Source: Bacteroidales bacterium
Lineage (GTDB): Bacteria; Bacteroidota; Bacteroidia; Bacteroidales; Marinilabiliaceae
Assembly (NCBI GenBank): GCA_004552385.1
Contig: SFOL01000010.1
Span: forward strand, 1 to 31,452
DNA: 31,452 nucleotides
Reading direction: 5' to 3'
The notes under the pieces were generated by a model, which saw only the letters and a list, made by a program, of their open reading frames with translations, ran no database searches and was not told where the DNA came from. A program made the position numbers and the translations under genes. Positions 14,161 to 21,954 of the stretch are shown piece after piece (the first letter of the stretch is position 1; each line of letters begins with the position of its first letter).

Positions 14161-15324
14161 AAGGCACTGGCCAAGAGTTCCGACATAAAAGGGTACTTTA
14201 AATTCATGGCCGCCGGCGATGACAAAAAGTCGGCCGCCGCGCTCTCGAGCGCAAGCTACGCCGAGTACCAGACGCTTAAGAAGGTGGTGGAGTCCGCCTC
14301 TTTCGCCGCCAAGGCGAAGGTCAAGGACTCCGAAGAGGCCAAGACTCTCGCTCGCTACAAGCAGCTGAGCAAAGACTCTATGGTTAAGAGCGCCATCAAA
14401 TATGCGAAGTCTTCTGCCTACGCCAACTTCAAGAAGGTGGCTGGTTCTGACAGGCTCAAGAAATATGAGGCCCTCTCCGAATACGTCAAGACCGACGCTT
14501 TCATAGCAAAAAAGAAAGACCTCGAGAACAAGAACCGCTTCAAGCAGAGCGCCGAGGCCGCACAGCTGGCCAACCTTGAGGCCCTCGAGAAGAACAAAGA
14601 CCTAAAGTGGTTCTTCGCCCAGCAAAAGGCCGGCACGTTCGTGGATGCCGAAAAGTGGCAGCTCACGTTCTCTGACGAGTTCAAGGGCTCTAAGATTGAC
14701 GACTCCAAGTGGACGCTCGGCTACCTTTGGGGAGCAAAGACCATGGGAATGGTCTACTCGCTTGCCGATGAGAGGCAAAAGTTCGAGGCCGCCAACGCCA
14801 AGGTCTCCGGCGGGCTTGACATACAGACCCGACCCGCGAAGGTCAACGGCAAGGTGTGGAATCCCGAGGCGTTCGGTTTCGTAGACAAGCAGCTCGAGGC
14901 CACATCGGCACTCATCAACACCGGCTCGGCTTTCCGCCAGAAGTTCGGTAAGTTCGATTTCAAGGTCAAGGCTTCCGGGGTCAAGGCTCCCGTCGTGGCC
15001 TGCATTTGGCTGAGCTCTGATAAGAATGAGGAGATCAGCGTCGCCACGTTCGGCAAGGCAGCTAAGGGGCTTACTGTCGGAGTGGCGCAGAAGCTCTCCA
15101 CAGTCGCGGACGTCAAGGTTGACACGGATTACTTCATCTACTCTCTTGAGTGGACCGCAAAGAAGCTCACTTGGCGCGTGAACGGCGTCGAGGTCTACTC
15201 CACGACCGCGGGGGTGCCTCAAGAGGAGATGTACATCGGCCTGAGCTCTCACGTCATAGGAGACGGGGCGGTCGGCAGTGCCGACCTTATGGTTGATTGG
15301 GTGAAAGTATACGCCGAGAAGTAA
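14089..15324 (+). CDS. Chimeric reading frame: rpmC (L29) 5' end joined in frame to a Bacteroidales GH16-like protein
   Basis: The 411-residue frame begins MNKKEFEKLRQLTIEELIAK, with the LRQLTxEEL pattern of ribosomal protein L29, exactly where rpmC follows rplP. From about residue 25 it changes to Lys/Ala-rich helical repeats (YxxLxxxxxSxxFxxxK type) up to about 185. A concanavalin-like GH16 domain then begins at LTFSDEFKGSKIDDSKW (about 191) and runs to DWVKVYAEK. Such helical-plus-GH16 proteins are familiar from Bacteroidales. The GH16 catalytic ExDxxE is not seen; the matching region reads NEEISVATFG, so the domain is probably a non-catalytic carbohydrate-binding or structural module. I judge the fusion to be an assembly artefact. 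The true GH16-like gene would start further upstream in its own genome. Confidence 0.8.
   Translation: MNKKEFEKLRQLTIEELIAKEQELKALAKSSDIKGYFKFMAAGDDKKSAAALSSASYAEYQTLKKVVESASFAAKAKVKDSEEAKTLARYKQLSKDSMVKSAIKYAKSSAYANFKKVAGSDRLKKYEALSEYVKTDAFIAKKKDLENKNRFKQSAEAAQLANLEALEKNKDLKWFFAQQKAGTFVDAEKWQLTFSDEFKGSKIDDSKWTLGYLWGAKTMGMVYSLADERQKFEAANAKVSGGLDIQTRPAKVNGKVWNPEAFGFVDKQLEATSALINTGSAFRQKFGKFDFKVKASGVKAPVVACIWLSSDKNEEISVATFGKAAKGLTVGVAQKLSTVADVKVDTDYFIYSLEWTAKKLTWRVNGVEVYSTTAGVPQEEMYIGLSSHVIGDGAVGSADLMVDWVKVYAEK
14130..14175. other. Probable chimera junction between a Clostridia-like and a Bacteroidales genome
   Basis: Left of this point the S10 operon is intact and ordered. To its right none of the expected rpmC remainder, rpsQ, rplN, rplX or rplE appears, and every gene has Bacteroidales character. 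Both flanking genes plausibly encode a '-ELK-' here, so a short shared stretch around GAGCTCAAGG (14155-14164) may have allowed the join. The exact base cannot be fixed by eye. Confidence 0.75.
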
Positions 15325-15359
15325 CCGCGGCATCCGATAACGCGGATATTTTATCCCAA

Positions 15360-15393
15360 ACGCTCTGCGACATCAACTCGCGGGGCGTTTTTT
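15360..15393 (+). terminator. Rho-independent terminator after the GH16-like gene
   Basis: A 10-bp stem including G-U pairs (15360-15369 with 15379-15388) has a nine-base loop and a run of six T ending at 15393. It lies 35 bases after the stop codon. Confidence 0.8.
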
Positions 15394-15426
15394 GTAGAAA
15401 GTCTTTCCTAAAACACAACATTGGCA

Positions 15427-16326
15427 ATGGATAAACGTGTCGACACGCTAACCGATGCGCAGCTAAAATGGTCCACACCGGTCGACGTCGGCAGAAGCCG
15501 AGTCCGGGTCTCTTTCCATAATCCGTTGCTCATGCTCGGCAGCTGCTTCGCAGACAACATTGGCGGACGCATGAGGACTGTCGGTTTTGACGCGCTTGTC
15601 AATCCGCTCGGGACAATGTATAACCCGCTCTCTATCCTTGACACGCTCAGGCGCATAGACTCGGCCACGCCGTTCACGCGTGCCGACTGCGTGCCTGTAG
15701 GTGCCGGCGACGGGCGCGTATGCTCTTTTTACCATCACACTCGCCATGCGCGCCCCACGCCCGAGGAGTTCCTGGCCGATGCCAATGCCGGGCTCGCCTC
15801 GGCTCATGAACATTGGGCGCGCTGCGAGACGCTTATTGTGACACTTGGCACAGCCTGGTGCTTCCGCCATAACGGCTTGGGCAGGGTGGTGGGCAACTGC
15901 CTTAAGCATGTGGCGGGAGAGTTCACGCGCTTCCGCATGGCTCCGGCTGATTGTGCCGACGCTTTGCGCCAGATTGTTGATATCGCAGGCCCGCGCGGCG
16001 TCATATTCACAGTCAGCCCCATTCGTCATAAGGCCGATGGCGCTCACGGCAATCAGCTCAGCAAATCGACGCTCCTCCTGGCCGTCGACGACGCTTTGGG
16101 TTCACGTCCGTCGGCTCGCGCCGATTATTTCCCCGCCTATGAGATATTGATGGACGAGCTGCGCGACTATCGGTTTTATGCCGACGACATGGCTCACCCG
16201 TCATCCATGGCCGAGGATTATGTATACCGTCGTTTTATGGATTTCGCCTTGCCTCCCGTTGACCGCCCCGCGCTTCAGGATGGCGAGCGGCAGGCGAGGA
16301 GAATGGCGCACGTCAAGATGTCGTAG
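15427..16326 (+). CDS. GSCFA-domain protein (SGNH-like hydrolase superfamily)
   Basis: The 299-residue product starts at ATG 15427; a TTG two codons earlier is less likely. The family-naming motif LGSCFADNIG lies at 37-46, where the Ser would be the SGNH-type nucleophile. Later blocks are NPLGTMYNPLSIL, LIVTLGTAWCF, FTVSPIRHK and DDMAHPSSMAEDYVYRRF, the last providing a candidate Asp/His pair. GSCFA proteins are common in Bacteroidetes and poorly characterised; no substrate is known to me. It has no signal peptide, so it is probably cytoplasmic. No Shine-Dalgarno sequence is present, as usual for Bacteroidetes. It is the first of four same-strand genes. Confidence 0.88.
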   Translation: MDKRVDTLTDAQLKWSTPVDVGRSRVRVSFHNPLLMLGSCFADNIGGRMRTVGFDALVNPLGTMYNPLSILDTLRRIDSATPFTRADCVPVGAGDGRVCSFYHHTRHARPTPEEFLADANAGLASAHEHWARCETLIVTLGTAWCFRHNGLGRVVGNCLKHVAGEFTRFRMAPADCADALRQIVDIAGPRGVIFTVSPIRHKADGAHGNQLSKSTLLLAVDDALGSRPSARADYFPAYEILMDELRDYRFYADDMAHPSSMAEDYVYRRFMDFALPPVDRPALQDGERQARRMAHVKMS

Positions 16327-16411
16327 GCCGCGTCCGCACTCTCGCTGTGTCTTCCTCTTGGTGCAAAATTCTCTGATTTGATAATCAAAATCACTTATCT
16401 TAGCCAATGAT

Positions 16412-16996
16412 ATGAAACGTCCGTCGCTAACGCCGCCGCCGGCGGAGCCCGTCATGCTACATGCGTGTTGCGCCCCTTGCTCGTCGGCCATTGTGGAGTG
16501 GATGCTGCACCATGGCATACGCCCCACCATATATTTTTACAATCCCAACATAACGCCCTACGCGGAATACGCCATCCGTCGCGACGAGAGCCGCAGGCAT
16601 GCCGAGGCACTCGGGCTCAGGTGGGAGGAGGGTCCGTATGACCATGAGGAGTGGCTACAGGCTGTCAGGGGGCTTGAGGCTGAGCCGGAGCGCGGTGCCC
16701 GTTGCCTTAAGTGTTTTGAGTATCGGCTGCTGCGCGCGGCCGAGGTGGCCTCGGATGAGGGGTTCGGATGCCTTACCACCACGCTGGCCTCGTCGCGGTG
16801 GAAAAGCCAGTCACAGCTCGACCAGGCGGGAGAACATGCCGAGAGCGAAACGGGGCTCGCCTTTTGGCATCAGAATTGGCGCAAAGACGGGCTCAGCGAG
16901 AGGAGGGCGGTTTTGCTCCGGGAGTTCGCTTTCTATAATCAGCAATATTGCGGCTGCGAGTTCAGCCGCCGTCAGACATCCGACCCTGAGGAATAA
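16412..16996 (+). CDS. queH: Epoxyqueuosine reductase QueH
   Basis: The 194-residue product has the QueH (former DUF208) signature set: MLHACCAPCS (C19/C20/C23), IYFYNPNITPYAEYAIRRDE, RCLKCFEYRL (C98/C101), LTTTLASSRWK, and the terminal YCGCEFS (C180/C182). QueH performs the last step of queuosine synthesis, reducing epoxyqueuosine in tRNA, using an iron-sulfur and metal centre built on these cysteines; it replaces QueG in many anaerobes. The length fits the family (180-220). The start has no Shine-Dalgarno sequence. It lies 85 bases after the GSCFA gene and 11 before the Nudix start. Confidence 0.93.
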   Translation: MKRPSLTPPPAEPVMLHACCAPCSSAIVEWMLHHGIRPTIYFYNPNITPYAEYAIRRDESRRHAEALGLRWEEGPYDHEEWLQAVRGLEAEPERGARCLKCFEYRLLRAAEVASDEGFGCLTTTLASSRWKSQSQLDQAGEHAESETGLAFWHQNWRKDGLSERRAVLLREFAFYNQQYCGCEFSRRQTSDPEE

Positions 16997-17007
16997 GTGT
17001 GTGGCCT

Positions 17008-17553
17008 ATGGAAGACAACAAGAAATGGACTGTCATTGAGACAGAATACGTAATGCGCAACACTTGGCTCACTGTCAGGCGCGACCACATTCGCCAACCT
17101 TCGGGCGTCGAGATTAAGGACTATTGGGTGCTTGAGTACCCAGAGTGGGTCAACGTCATCGCCATCACGACCGACGGGCGGATGGTCATGGAGCGCCAAT
17201 ATCGCCACGCCATGGGACGAACCGCGTTCGAGATTTGCGCAGGATGCGCGGAGCCTGGCGAGGATCCGCTCGCCGCGGCGAAACGCGAGTTGAGAGAGGA
17301 GACTGGCTACACAGGGGGCGAATGGCGCAAGATTATGACCATATCGCCAAACGGCACATCCATGACCAACATGACCCACTGCTTTGTCGCATTGGGCGTG
17401 GTGGAGGGGCGGAGTCAGCCCGAGGTCACTGAAGATATTGACGTTATGCTGATGACCCCCGACGAGGTGCTCGGGCTGCTTGGCAAAGGCGAAATAGTTC
17501 AGGCCACTATGGCTGCCCCGCTTTGGAGGTTCTTTTTCGAGCGAAAAGTGTGA
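17008..17553 (+). CDS. Nudix hydrolase, ADP-ribose pyrophosphatase-like
   Basis: The 181-residue product starts at ATG 17008; an in-frame GTG at 16999 is an alternative. It carries a perfect Nudix box GX5EX7REUXEEXGU, from G79 to Y101, with the metal-binding residues R93-E94 and E97-E98. The preceding VIAITTDGRMVMERQYRHAMGRTAFEICAG resembles ADP-ribose or nucleotide-sugar pyrophosphatases, where the substrate is cleaved to AMP and a sugar phosphate. Exact substrate cannot be read from sequence. It follows queH by 11 bases and is probably co-transcribed. Confidence 0.9.
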   Translation: MEDNKKWTVIETEYVMRNTWLTVRRDHIRQPSGVEIKDYWVLEYPEWVNVIAITTDGRMVMERQYRHAMGRTAFEICAGCAEPGEDPLAAAKRELREETGYTGGEWRKIMTISPNGTSMTNMTHCFVALGVVEGRSQPEVTEDIDVMLMTPDEVLGLLGKGEIVQATMAAPLWRFFFERKV

Positions 17554-17595
17554 CATATTTGCCATGCCGTCCGCTATTAAGAACGAATAAATATC

Positions 17596-17603
17596 TATAT
17601 TTG
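17596..17603 (+). promoter_or_regulatory. Bacteroidetes-type -7 box (TATATTTG) upstream of phosphoglucomutase
   Basis: TATATTTG fits the TAnnTTTG element recognised by the Bacteroidetes primary sigma factor. It is 66 bases before the phosphoglucomutase start. No clear -33 TTTG was found at the usual 19-21 base spacing, so support is partial. Confidence 0.45.
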
Positions 17604-17668
17604 TGTTGCGGCATCTTAATGCCGGCCCCCTCACAGTGTATAACGTATTACAAACAAGAATCGAATAG

Positions 17669-19417
17669 ATGGAAGACAAGGAACTGCTTAAACAGGTCGA
17701 GGCTAAGGCTCAAGCCTGGCTCGACGGCAAATACGATGATAAGACAAAGGACGAGGTTCGCGCAATGCTCGCCAACCCCGACAAGAGTGCGCTTATTGAC
17801 GCTTTCTACAAAGATCTCGAGTTCGGAACGGGAGGACTCCGCGGCAAGATGGGCGTAGGCTGCAACCGTATGAACATCTACACCGTGGGAAGCGCCACAC
17901 AGGGTCTCGCCAATTATCTCAACCAGGCTTTCAAGGGGCAGAAGATCAGTGTTGTAGTCGGACACGACTGCCGCAACAACAGCCGACTCTTCGCCGAGAC
18001 CGTGGCAAACATATTCTCGGCAAACGGCATCAAGGCGTACCTCTTTGACGACCTGCGCCCGACCCCCGAGATGAGTTTCGCAATTCGCGAACTCGGTTGC
18101 CAGAGCGGCGTCATCATCACGGCAAGCCACAACCCCAAGATCTACAACGGCTACAAGGCATACTGGAATGACGGCGCGCAGATCATCGCGCCGCACGACA
18201 AAAACATCATCGACGAGGTCGGCAAAATCACGAGCGTCGACCAGATCAAGTTCCAGGGCAACCCCGAGCTCATTGAGATCATAGGTGAGGAGATTGACGC
18301 CAAGTATATCGCCAACATCAAAGGATGCGTACTCGACCAGGCCCTCATCGAGCGTCAAAAGGACCTTAAGATTGTCTACACCCCGATCCACGGAACGGGC
18401 CGACACATCGTCCCTCGCACCCTCGCGGCCATCGGTTTCACCAACGTGAACCATGTTGCCCCGCAGGACGTCGTTACTGGCGACTTCCCGACAGTCTCCT
18501 CTCCGAACCCCGAGGAGCCGGCTGCCATGGCAATGGCCATCAAGAAGGGCGAGGAGATCGACGCCGACATAGTCATGGCCTCTGACCCCGATGCCGACCG
18601 CATCGGAGTCGTCGTCAAGAACGACGAGGGCAAGTTCATCATCCTCAATGGCAACCAGACTTGCCTCATCCTCACCTGGTTCCTCCTCAACCAGTGGAAA
18701 GAGAGCGGCAAGATCGACGGCAAGCAGTTCGTAGTCAAGACCATCGTGACCACCGAGGTCATTCGCAAGATGGCCGAGAAGTACGGCGTGGGCTTCTATG
18801 ACGTCTACACCGGCTTCAAGTGGATTGCGGACAAGATACGCGAGCAAGAGGGCAAGACAAAATACATCGGCGGCGGCGAGGAGAGCTTCGGCTTCCTGCC
18901 ATACGACGCCGTGAGGGATAAGGATGCGCCTGCTTCCATCGCACTCATGGCGCAAATAGCCGCATGGGCTAAGGACAAGGGCATCAAGCTCTACGACCTC
19001 CTTAAGCAGATCTACGCCGAGTTCGGCTTCAGCAAGGAGAAGATGATCTACATTGTCCGCGAGGGTAAGGCCGGTGCCGACGAGATCGTCGCTCTCATGA
19101 AGGGCTACCGCGAGAACCCGCCAGCCACTATGGGCGGCTCGAAGGTTGTCATTGTCAAGGACTATCAGAACCTGACGGAGAAGAATCTCGTAACCGGCGA
19201 GGTCAAGCCGCTCGACATGCCCGCCAAGAGCAACGTCCTCCAATATTTCACGGAAGACGGCTCCAAGGTCTCTGTGCGCCCCTCTGGCACCGAGCCTAAG
19301 ATCAAGTTCTACTTCGAGGTCAAGACGCCCATGAACGGCGTCTCCGAGTGGGACAAGGCTAATGCCGAGGCCGACAAGAAGATTGAGCAGGCCGCCAAGG
19401 ATATGAAGGCCATGTAA
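17669..19417 (+). CDS. Phosphoglucomutase/phosphomannomutase (alpha-D-phosphohexomutase)
   Basis: The 582-residue product has all four hexomutase landmarks. These are the active-site serine loop IITASHNPKIYNGYKAYW (about 150-167), the metal loop DPDADRIG (about 309), the sugar-binding loop GGGEESFG (about 400) and the phosphate-binding loop RPSGTEPKIKFYFE (about 536-549). The FGTGGLRGKMGVG near residue 55 is typical of the long PGM2-like class of about 580 residues. It interconverts glucose-1-phosphate and glucose-6-phosphate and may accept mannose or pentose phosphates. It stands after the Nudix gene with its own candidate promoter and is closed by two hairpins. Confidence 0.96.
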   Translation: MEDKELLKQVEAKAQAWLDGKYDDKTKDEVRAMLANPDKSALIDAFYKDLEFGTGGLRGKMGVGCNRMNIYTVGSATQGLANYLNQAFKGQKISVVVGHDCRNNSRLFAETVANIFSANGIKAYLFDDLRPTPEMSFAIRELGCQSGVIITASHNPKIYNGYKAYWNDGAQIIAPHDKNIIDEVGKITSVDQIKFQGNPELIEIIGEEIDAKYIANIKGCVLDQALIERQKDLKIVYTPIHGTGRHIVPRTLAAIGFTNVNHVAPQDVVTGDFPTVSSPNPEEPAAMAMAIKKGEEIDADIVMASDPDADRIGVVVKNDEGKFIILNGNQTCLILTWFLLNQWKESGKIDGKQFVVKTIVTTEVIRKMAEKYGVGFYDVYTGFKWIADKIREQEGKTKYIGGGEESFGFLPYDAVRDKDAPASIALMAQIAAWAKDKGIKLYDLLKQIYAEFGFSKEKMIYIVREGKAGADEIVALMKGYRENPPATMGGSKVVIVKDYQNLTEKNLVTGEVKPLDMPAKSNVLQYFTEDGSKVSVRPSGTEPKIKFYFEVKTPMNGVSEWDKANAEADKKIEQAAKDMKAM

Positions 19418-19428
19418 GAATCAAGACG

Positions 19429-19463
19429 CGTGCGCGCCACAATATCCTTTGTGAGCGCGCACG
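19429..19463 (+). other. Extra hairpin downstream of phosphoglucomutase
   Basis: CGTGCGCGC (19429-19437) pairs with GCGCGCACG (19455-19463), with an inner CACAA/TTGTG extension and one bulged A. It starts 12 bases after the stop and has no T run, so it is not by itself a terminator; it may protect the 3' end. Confidence 0.65.
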
Positions 19464-19473
19464 TCAGTAACAT

Positions 19474-19518
19474 GACAGCCGCCCGAGGACTTGTCTCCTC
19501 GGGCGGCTGTCTTTTTTT
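19474..19518 (+). terminator. Strong Rho-independent terminator after phosphoglucomutase
   Basis: A perfect 16-bp stem (19474-19489 with 19496-19511) with a six-base loop is followed by seven T (19512-19518). Confidence 0.93.
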
Positions 19519-19679
19519 GCGGCCGCCTTGCGTCATTACACTATGTCAAGCCCGGCAATGATGATACAAACAGCCCCCAGGCCGTCATGCTTATGACGTT
19601 TGGGAGTAAGGGGAGCCCCACTCTGGCGATATGCCGCATGGTGGGGCGATTGGAGGCGAGGCTATACCCCCTCGCCTGG

Positions 19680-20051
19680 CTATTTGCCCGACGAGAGGAA
19701 ATAAACCGCCAGAATGAGCAGGCAGAAGCCTATTACGTGATTTGTGCCGAACTGCTCTGTGCGGAAAACGGCGAGAGTGAAGACAGTGAAGACTGTTAGC
19801 GAGATGACCTCCTGTATCACTTTTAGCTGGACGAGTGTGAACGGGCCGCCGTTGCCAATGTAGCCTATCCTGTTGGCTGGCACCTGGCAGCAGTAGTCCA
19901 TCAGGGCTATGCCCCAGCTTATCAGGATTATGGCCACGAGCGGAAGCCCGGCTCCCCACTTTGTCTGAGATAGTTTAAGATGGCCGTACCACGCCATTGT
20001 CATGAAACTGTTTGATACAATGAGCAGCAGGATTGTCCAAAATGCTTTCAT
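19680..20051 (-). CDS. DUF486 family small membrane protein (DMT-like)
   Basis: The 123-residue product starts MKAFWTILLLIVSNSFMTMAWYGHLKL and has four predicted membrane segments: about 4-22, 35-52, 82-98 and 103-119. The pattern SNSFMTMAWYGHLK and WGIALMDYCCQVPANRIGY is typical of the DUF486 family, which is related to drug/metabolite transporter folds. No substrate is known. Length fits the family (about 110-120). It lies downstream of proS on the same strand but is separated by two hairpins, so independent transcription is likely. Confidence 0.88.
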   Translation of the reverse strand: MKAFWTILLLIVSNSFMTMAWYGHLKLSQTKWGAGLPLVAIILISWGIALMDYCCQVPANRIGYIGNGGPFTLVQLKVIQEVISLTVFTVFTLAVFRTEQFGTNHVIGFCLLILAVYFLSSGK

Positions 20052-20072
20052 TTTTTCTGCTAAATATGATAA

Positions 20073-20116
20073 GAGACCCGCGACTACGGCGCTTTGCTCC
20101 GTAATGCGCGGGTCTC
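20073..20116 (-). terminator. Hairpin between proS and the DUF486 gene
   Basis: GAGACCCGCG (20073-20082) pairs with CGCGGGTCTC (20107-20116), with an inner TACGG/CCGTA pair. T-rich stretches flank it on both strands (plus CTTTTTATT, minus TTATCATATTT), so it could act in either direction. No plus-strand gene ends here. Confidence 0.55.
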
Positions 20117-20137
20117 CGCTTTTTATTGTCTATAAGA

Positions 20138-20168
20138 TTTGCGGGCAGGTGATGTCTCCGCCCGCAAA
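20138..20168 (-). terminator. Hairpin immediately after proS
   Basis: A perfect 9-bp stem TTTGCGGGC/GCCCGCAAA (20138-20146 with 20160-20168) begins eight bases after the proS stop. Only a weak T tract follows on the minus strand. Confidence 0.55.
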
Positions 20169-20175
20169 ACCCCTG

Positions 20176-21651
20176 TTAGTACGATATGGCGAAGAGAACC
20201 CTCTGGTGGCTCGGTTTGCCCGTCAGGATGCACTTGCCTTCCTCTTGCGGGTTGTCAAACGGGATGCAACGGATGGTTGCCTTCGTCTCCTCCTTTATGC
20301 GCACCTCGGTCTCCGTCGTGCCGTCCCAGTGTGCGAGGACGAAACCGCCCTTGTTCTTGAGGACTTCTTTGAACTCGTCATACGTGTCGACCTTGGTAAT
20401 GTGCGAGTTCCTGTAGTCGAGAGCCTTCTTGTAGATGTTCTTCTGCATCTCGTCAAGCAGGTCGGCCAGCTTGTCCTCAATGCCGTCAAGGCTCAGCTGG
20501 AACTTCTCCATCGTGTCGCGGCGGTGCACCTCGCCCTCGTTCTTCTCGAGGTCGCGCGGGCCGAGAGCTATGCGGATCGGGAAGCCCTTGAGCTCATACT
20601 CAGCGAACTTCCAGCCCGGCTTCTTCTTGTCGTTGTCGTCGTAGAGCACAGAGATGCCTTTAGCCTTTAGCTTGGCCACAATCTCGTTGGCTTTGGCCGT
20701 TATGGCCGCGCGCTCCTCTTCCTTCTTATACACAGGCACTATGACCACCTGCGTCGGGGCGAGCTTCGGAGGCAAGACGAGACCGTTGTCGTCAGAGTGC
20801 GCCATGATGAGCGCGCCCATGAGTCGCGTCGAAACACCCCAAGACGTGGCCCAGACGTAGTCGCTCTTGCCCTCGCGGTTCATGAACGTCACGTCGAAAG
20901 CCTTGGCGAAGTTCTGACCCAGGAAGTGGCTCGTGCCGCTCTGCAGGGCCTTGCCGTCTTGCATGAGGGCCTCTATCGTATACGTGTTAAGTGCGCCGGC
21001 GAATCGCTCGTTGGCGGTCTTCACGCCCTTTATCACAGGCACTGCCATCCAGTTCTCGACGAAGTCGGCGTAGACGCGCAGCATGGTCTGAGCCTCGGTC
21101 TCCGCCTCCTCTGACGTCTCGTGGGCTGTGTGCCCCTCCTGCCAAAGGAACTCGGCCGTGCGGAGGAAGAGGCGGGTGCGCATCTCCCAGCGCACCACGT
21201 TGGCCCACTGGTTGCACTTGATGGGCAGGTCGCGGTAGCTCTGGATCCAGTTCTTATAGGTGTTCCAGATGATGGTCTCGGAGGTGGGGCGTACTATGAG
21301 CTCCTCTTCGAGCTTTGCGTTGGGGTCGACCTCGACGCCCGTGCCCTCCGCGTTGGTGCGGAGGCGATAGTGGGTCACGACGGCGCACTCCTTGGCAAAT
21401 CCTTTGACGTGGTCGGCCTCGCGGCTGAAGAACGACTTAGGTATGAACAGCGGGAAGTAGGCGTTCACGTGCCCTGTCTCCTTGAACATGTCGTCCAGCG
21501 CGCGCTGCATCTTCTCCCATATTGCGTATCCGTAAGGCTTGATGACCATGCAACCGCGCACGGCCGAGGTCTCGGCCAAATCGGCCTTTACGACCAGATC
21601 ATTGTACCACTGCGAATAGTTCTCTCCGCGTGGTGTCAGTTCCTTTGCCAT
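20176..21651 (-). CDS. proS: Prolyl-tRNA synthetase, archaeal/eukaryal type
   Basis: The 491-residue product is the short ProRS form without the bacterial editing insertion. It begins MAKELTPRGENYSQWYNDLV and has the class II features RPTSE (121-125), RWEMRTR (154-160) and LWQEGHTAH (169-177). A C-terminal anticodon-binding and zinc-like domain carries IRCIPF and GKCILTG, and it ends in FAISY. The terminal Tyr typical of this type is present. The enzyme charges tRNA-Pro. This type is standard in Bacteroidetes and differs from the long bacterial ProRS, a useful taxonomic marker here. Start is the ATG 35-45 bases after a TATCTTTG box. Confidence 0.97.
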   Translation of the reverse strand: MAKELTPRGENYSQWYNDLVVKADLAETSAVRGCMVIKPYGYAIWEKMQRALDDMFKETGHVNAYFPLFIPKSFFSREADHVKGFAKECAVVTHYRLRTNAEGTGVEVDPNAKLEEELIVRPTSETIIWNTYKNWIQSYRDLPIKCNQWANVVRWEMRTRLFLRTAEFLWQEGHTAHETSEEAETEAQTMLRVYADFVENWMAVPVIKGVKTANERFAGALNTYTIEALMQDGKALQSGTSHFLGQNFAKAFDVTFMNREGKSDYVWATSWGVSTRLMGALIMAHSDDNGLVLPPKLAPTQVVIVPVYKKEEERAAITAKANEIVAKLKAKGISVLYDDNDKKKPGWKFAEYELKGFPIRIALGPRDLEKNEGEVHRRDTMEKFQLSLDGIEDKLADLLDEMQKNIYKKALDYRNSHITKVDTYDEFKEVLKNKGGFVLAHWDGTTETEVRIKEETKATIRCIPFDNPQEEGKCILTGKPSHQRVLFAISY

Positions 21652-21692
21652 TTATTATTTATATGCTTGTTTCTAAGAGGTTACTTTTCTCG

Positions 21693-21700
21693 CAAAGATA
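21693..21700 (-). promoter_or_regulatory. Bacteroidetes-type -7 box (TATCTTTG) of proS
   Basis: TATCTTTG followed by CG on the minus strand fits TAnnTTTG exactly and lies 41 bases before the proS ATG, giving a leader of about 35 bases. A -33 TTTG is not clear. Confidence 0.6.
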
Positions 21701-21812
21701 GCTAAATTTCAGTTTGCTCGCTTTGTGGCGGATGATTTGAGGGGGTGAAAGGTCGCAATGTTTCATTTCAAAGATTTCTTTGTTAACTTTTTAATCCTAA
21801 TAGTAAATTTAC

Positions 21813-21843
21813 GTTGCGTAGTTCGTCAAATACCTTATATTTG
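21813..21843 (+). promoter_or_regulatory. Bacteroidetes-type promoter upstream of HU
   Basis: GTTG (21813-21816) is separated by 19 bases from TATATTTG (21836-21843), matching the TTTG-N19-TAnnTTTG consensus except for one base in the -33 element. Transcription would begin near 21850, leaving a leader of about 105 bases before the HU ATG. Confidence 0.65.
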
Positions 21844-21954
21844 CGACTTGAAAAAGGCTGGGCATATCGGCGGCGTGGCATAAATATTCGCCAACTCGGC
21901 TGCCGGTTTCGCCAAACTATGATAATAATGTACGCATAAAATAAACTTGAAAAT

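Larger units (their letters stand above)
21652..21954. other. Divergent intergenic region between proS and HU
   Basis: No coding sequence is supported. It holds the promoter boxes for proS (minus) and HU (plus). The remainder is A/T rich, as usual for Bacteroidetes upstream regions, with no recognisable repeats or RNA gene. Confidence 0.7.

Noticed and set aside
14089..15324. A genuine new ribosomal-protein/GH16 fusion or horizontal insertion into the S10 operon
   Set aside because: An insertion would be followed by the rest of the operon. Instead 17 kb of Bacteroidales core genes follow, with a change in translation and promoter signals.
17648..19243. A 531-codon open frame on the minus strand opposite phosphoglucomutase
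   Set aside because: It is the antisense shadow of a well-supported gene, has low-complexity Asp/Leu/Val-rich composition and no recognisable domain.
19576..19605. A small inverted repeat (CGTCAT/ATGACG) downstream of the DUF486 gene as its terminator
   Set aside because: The stem is short and no T run follows on the minus strand, so I do not list it as a terminator.
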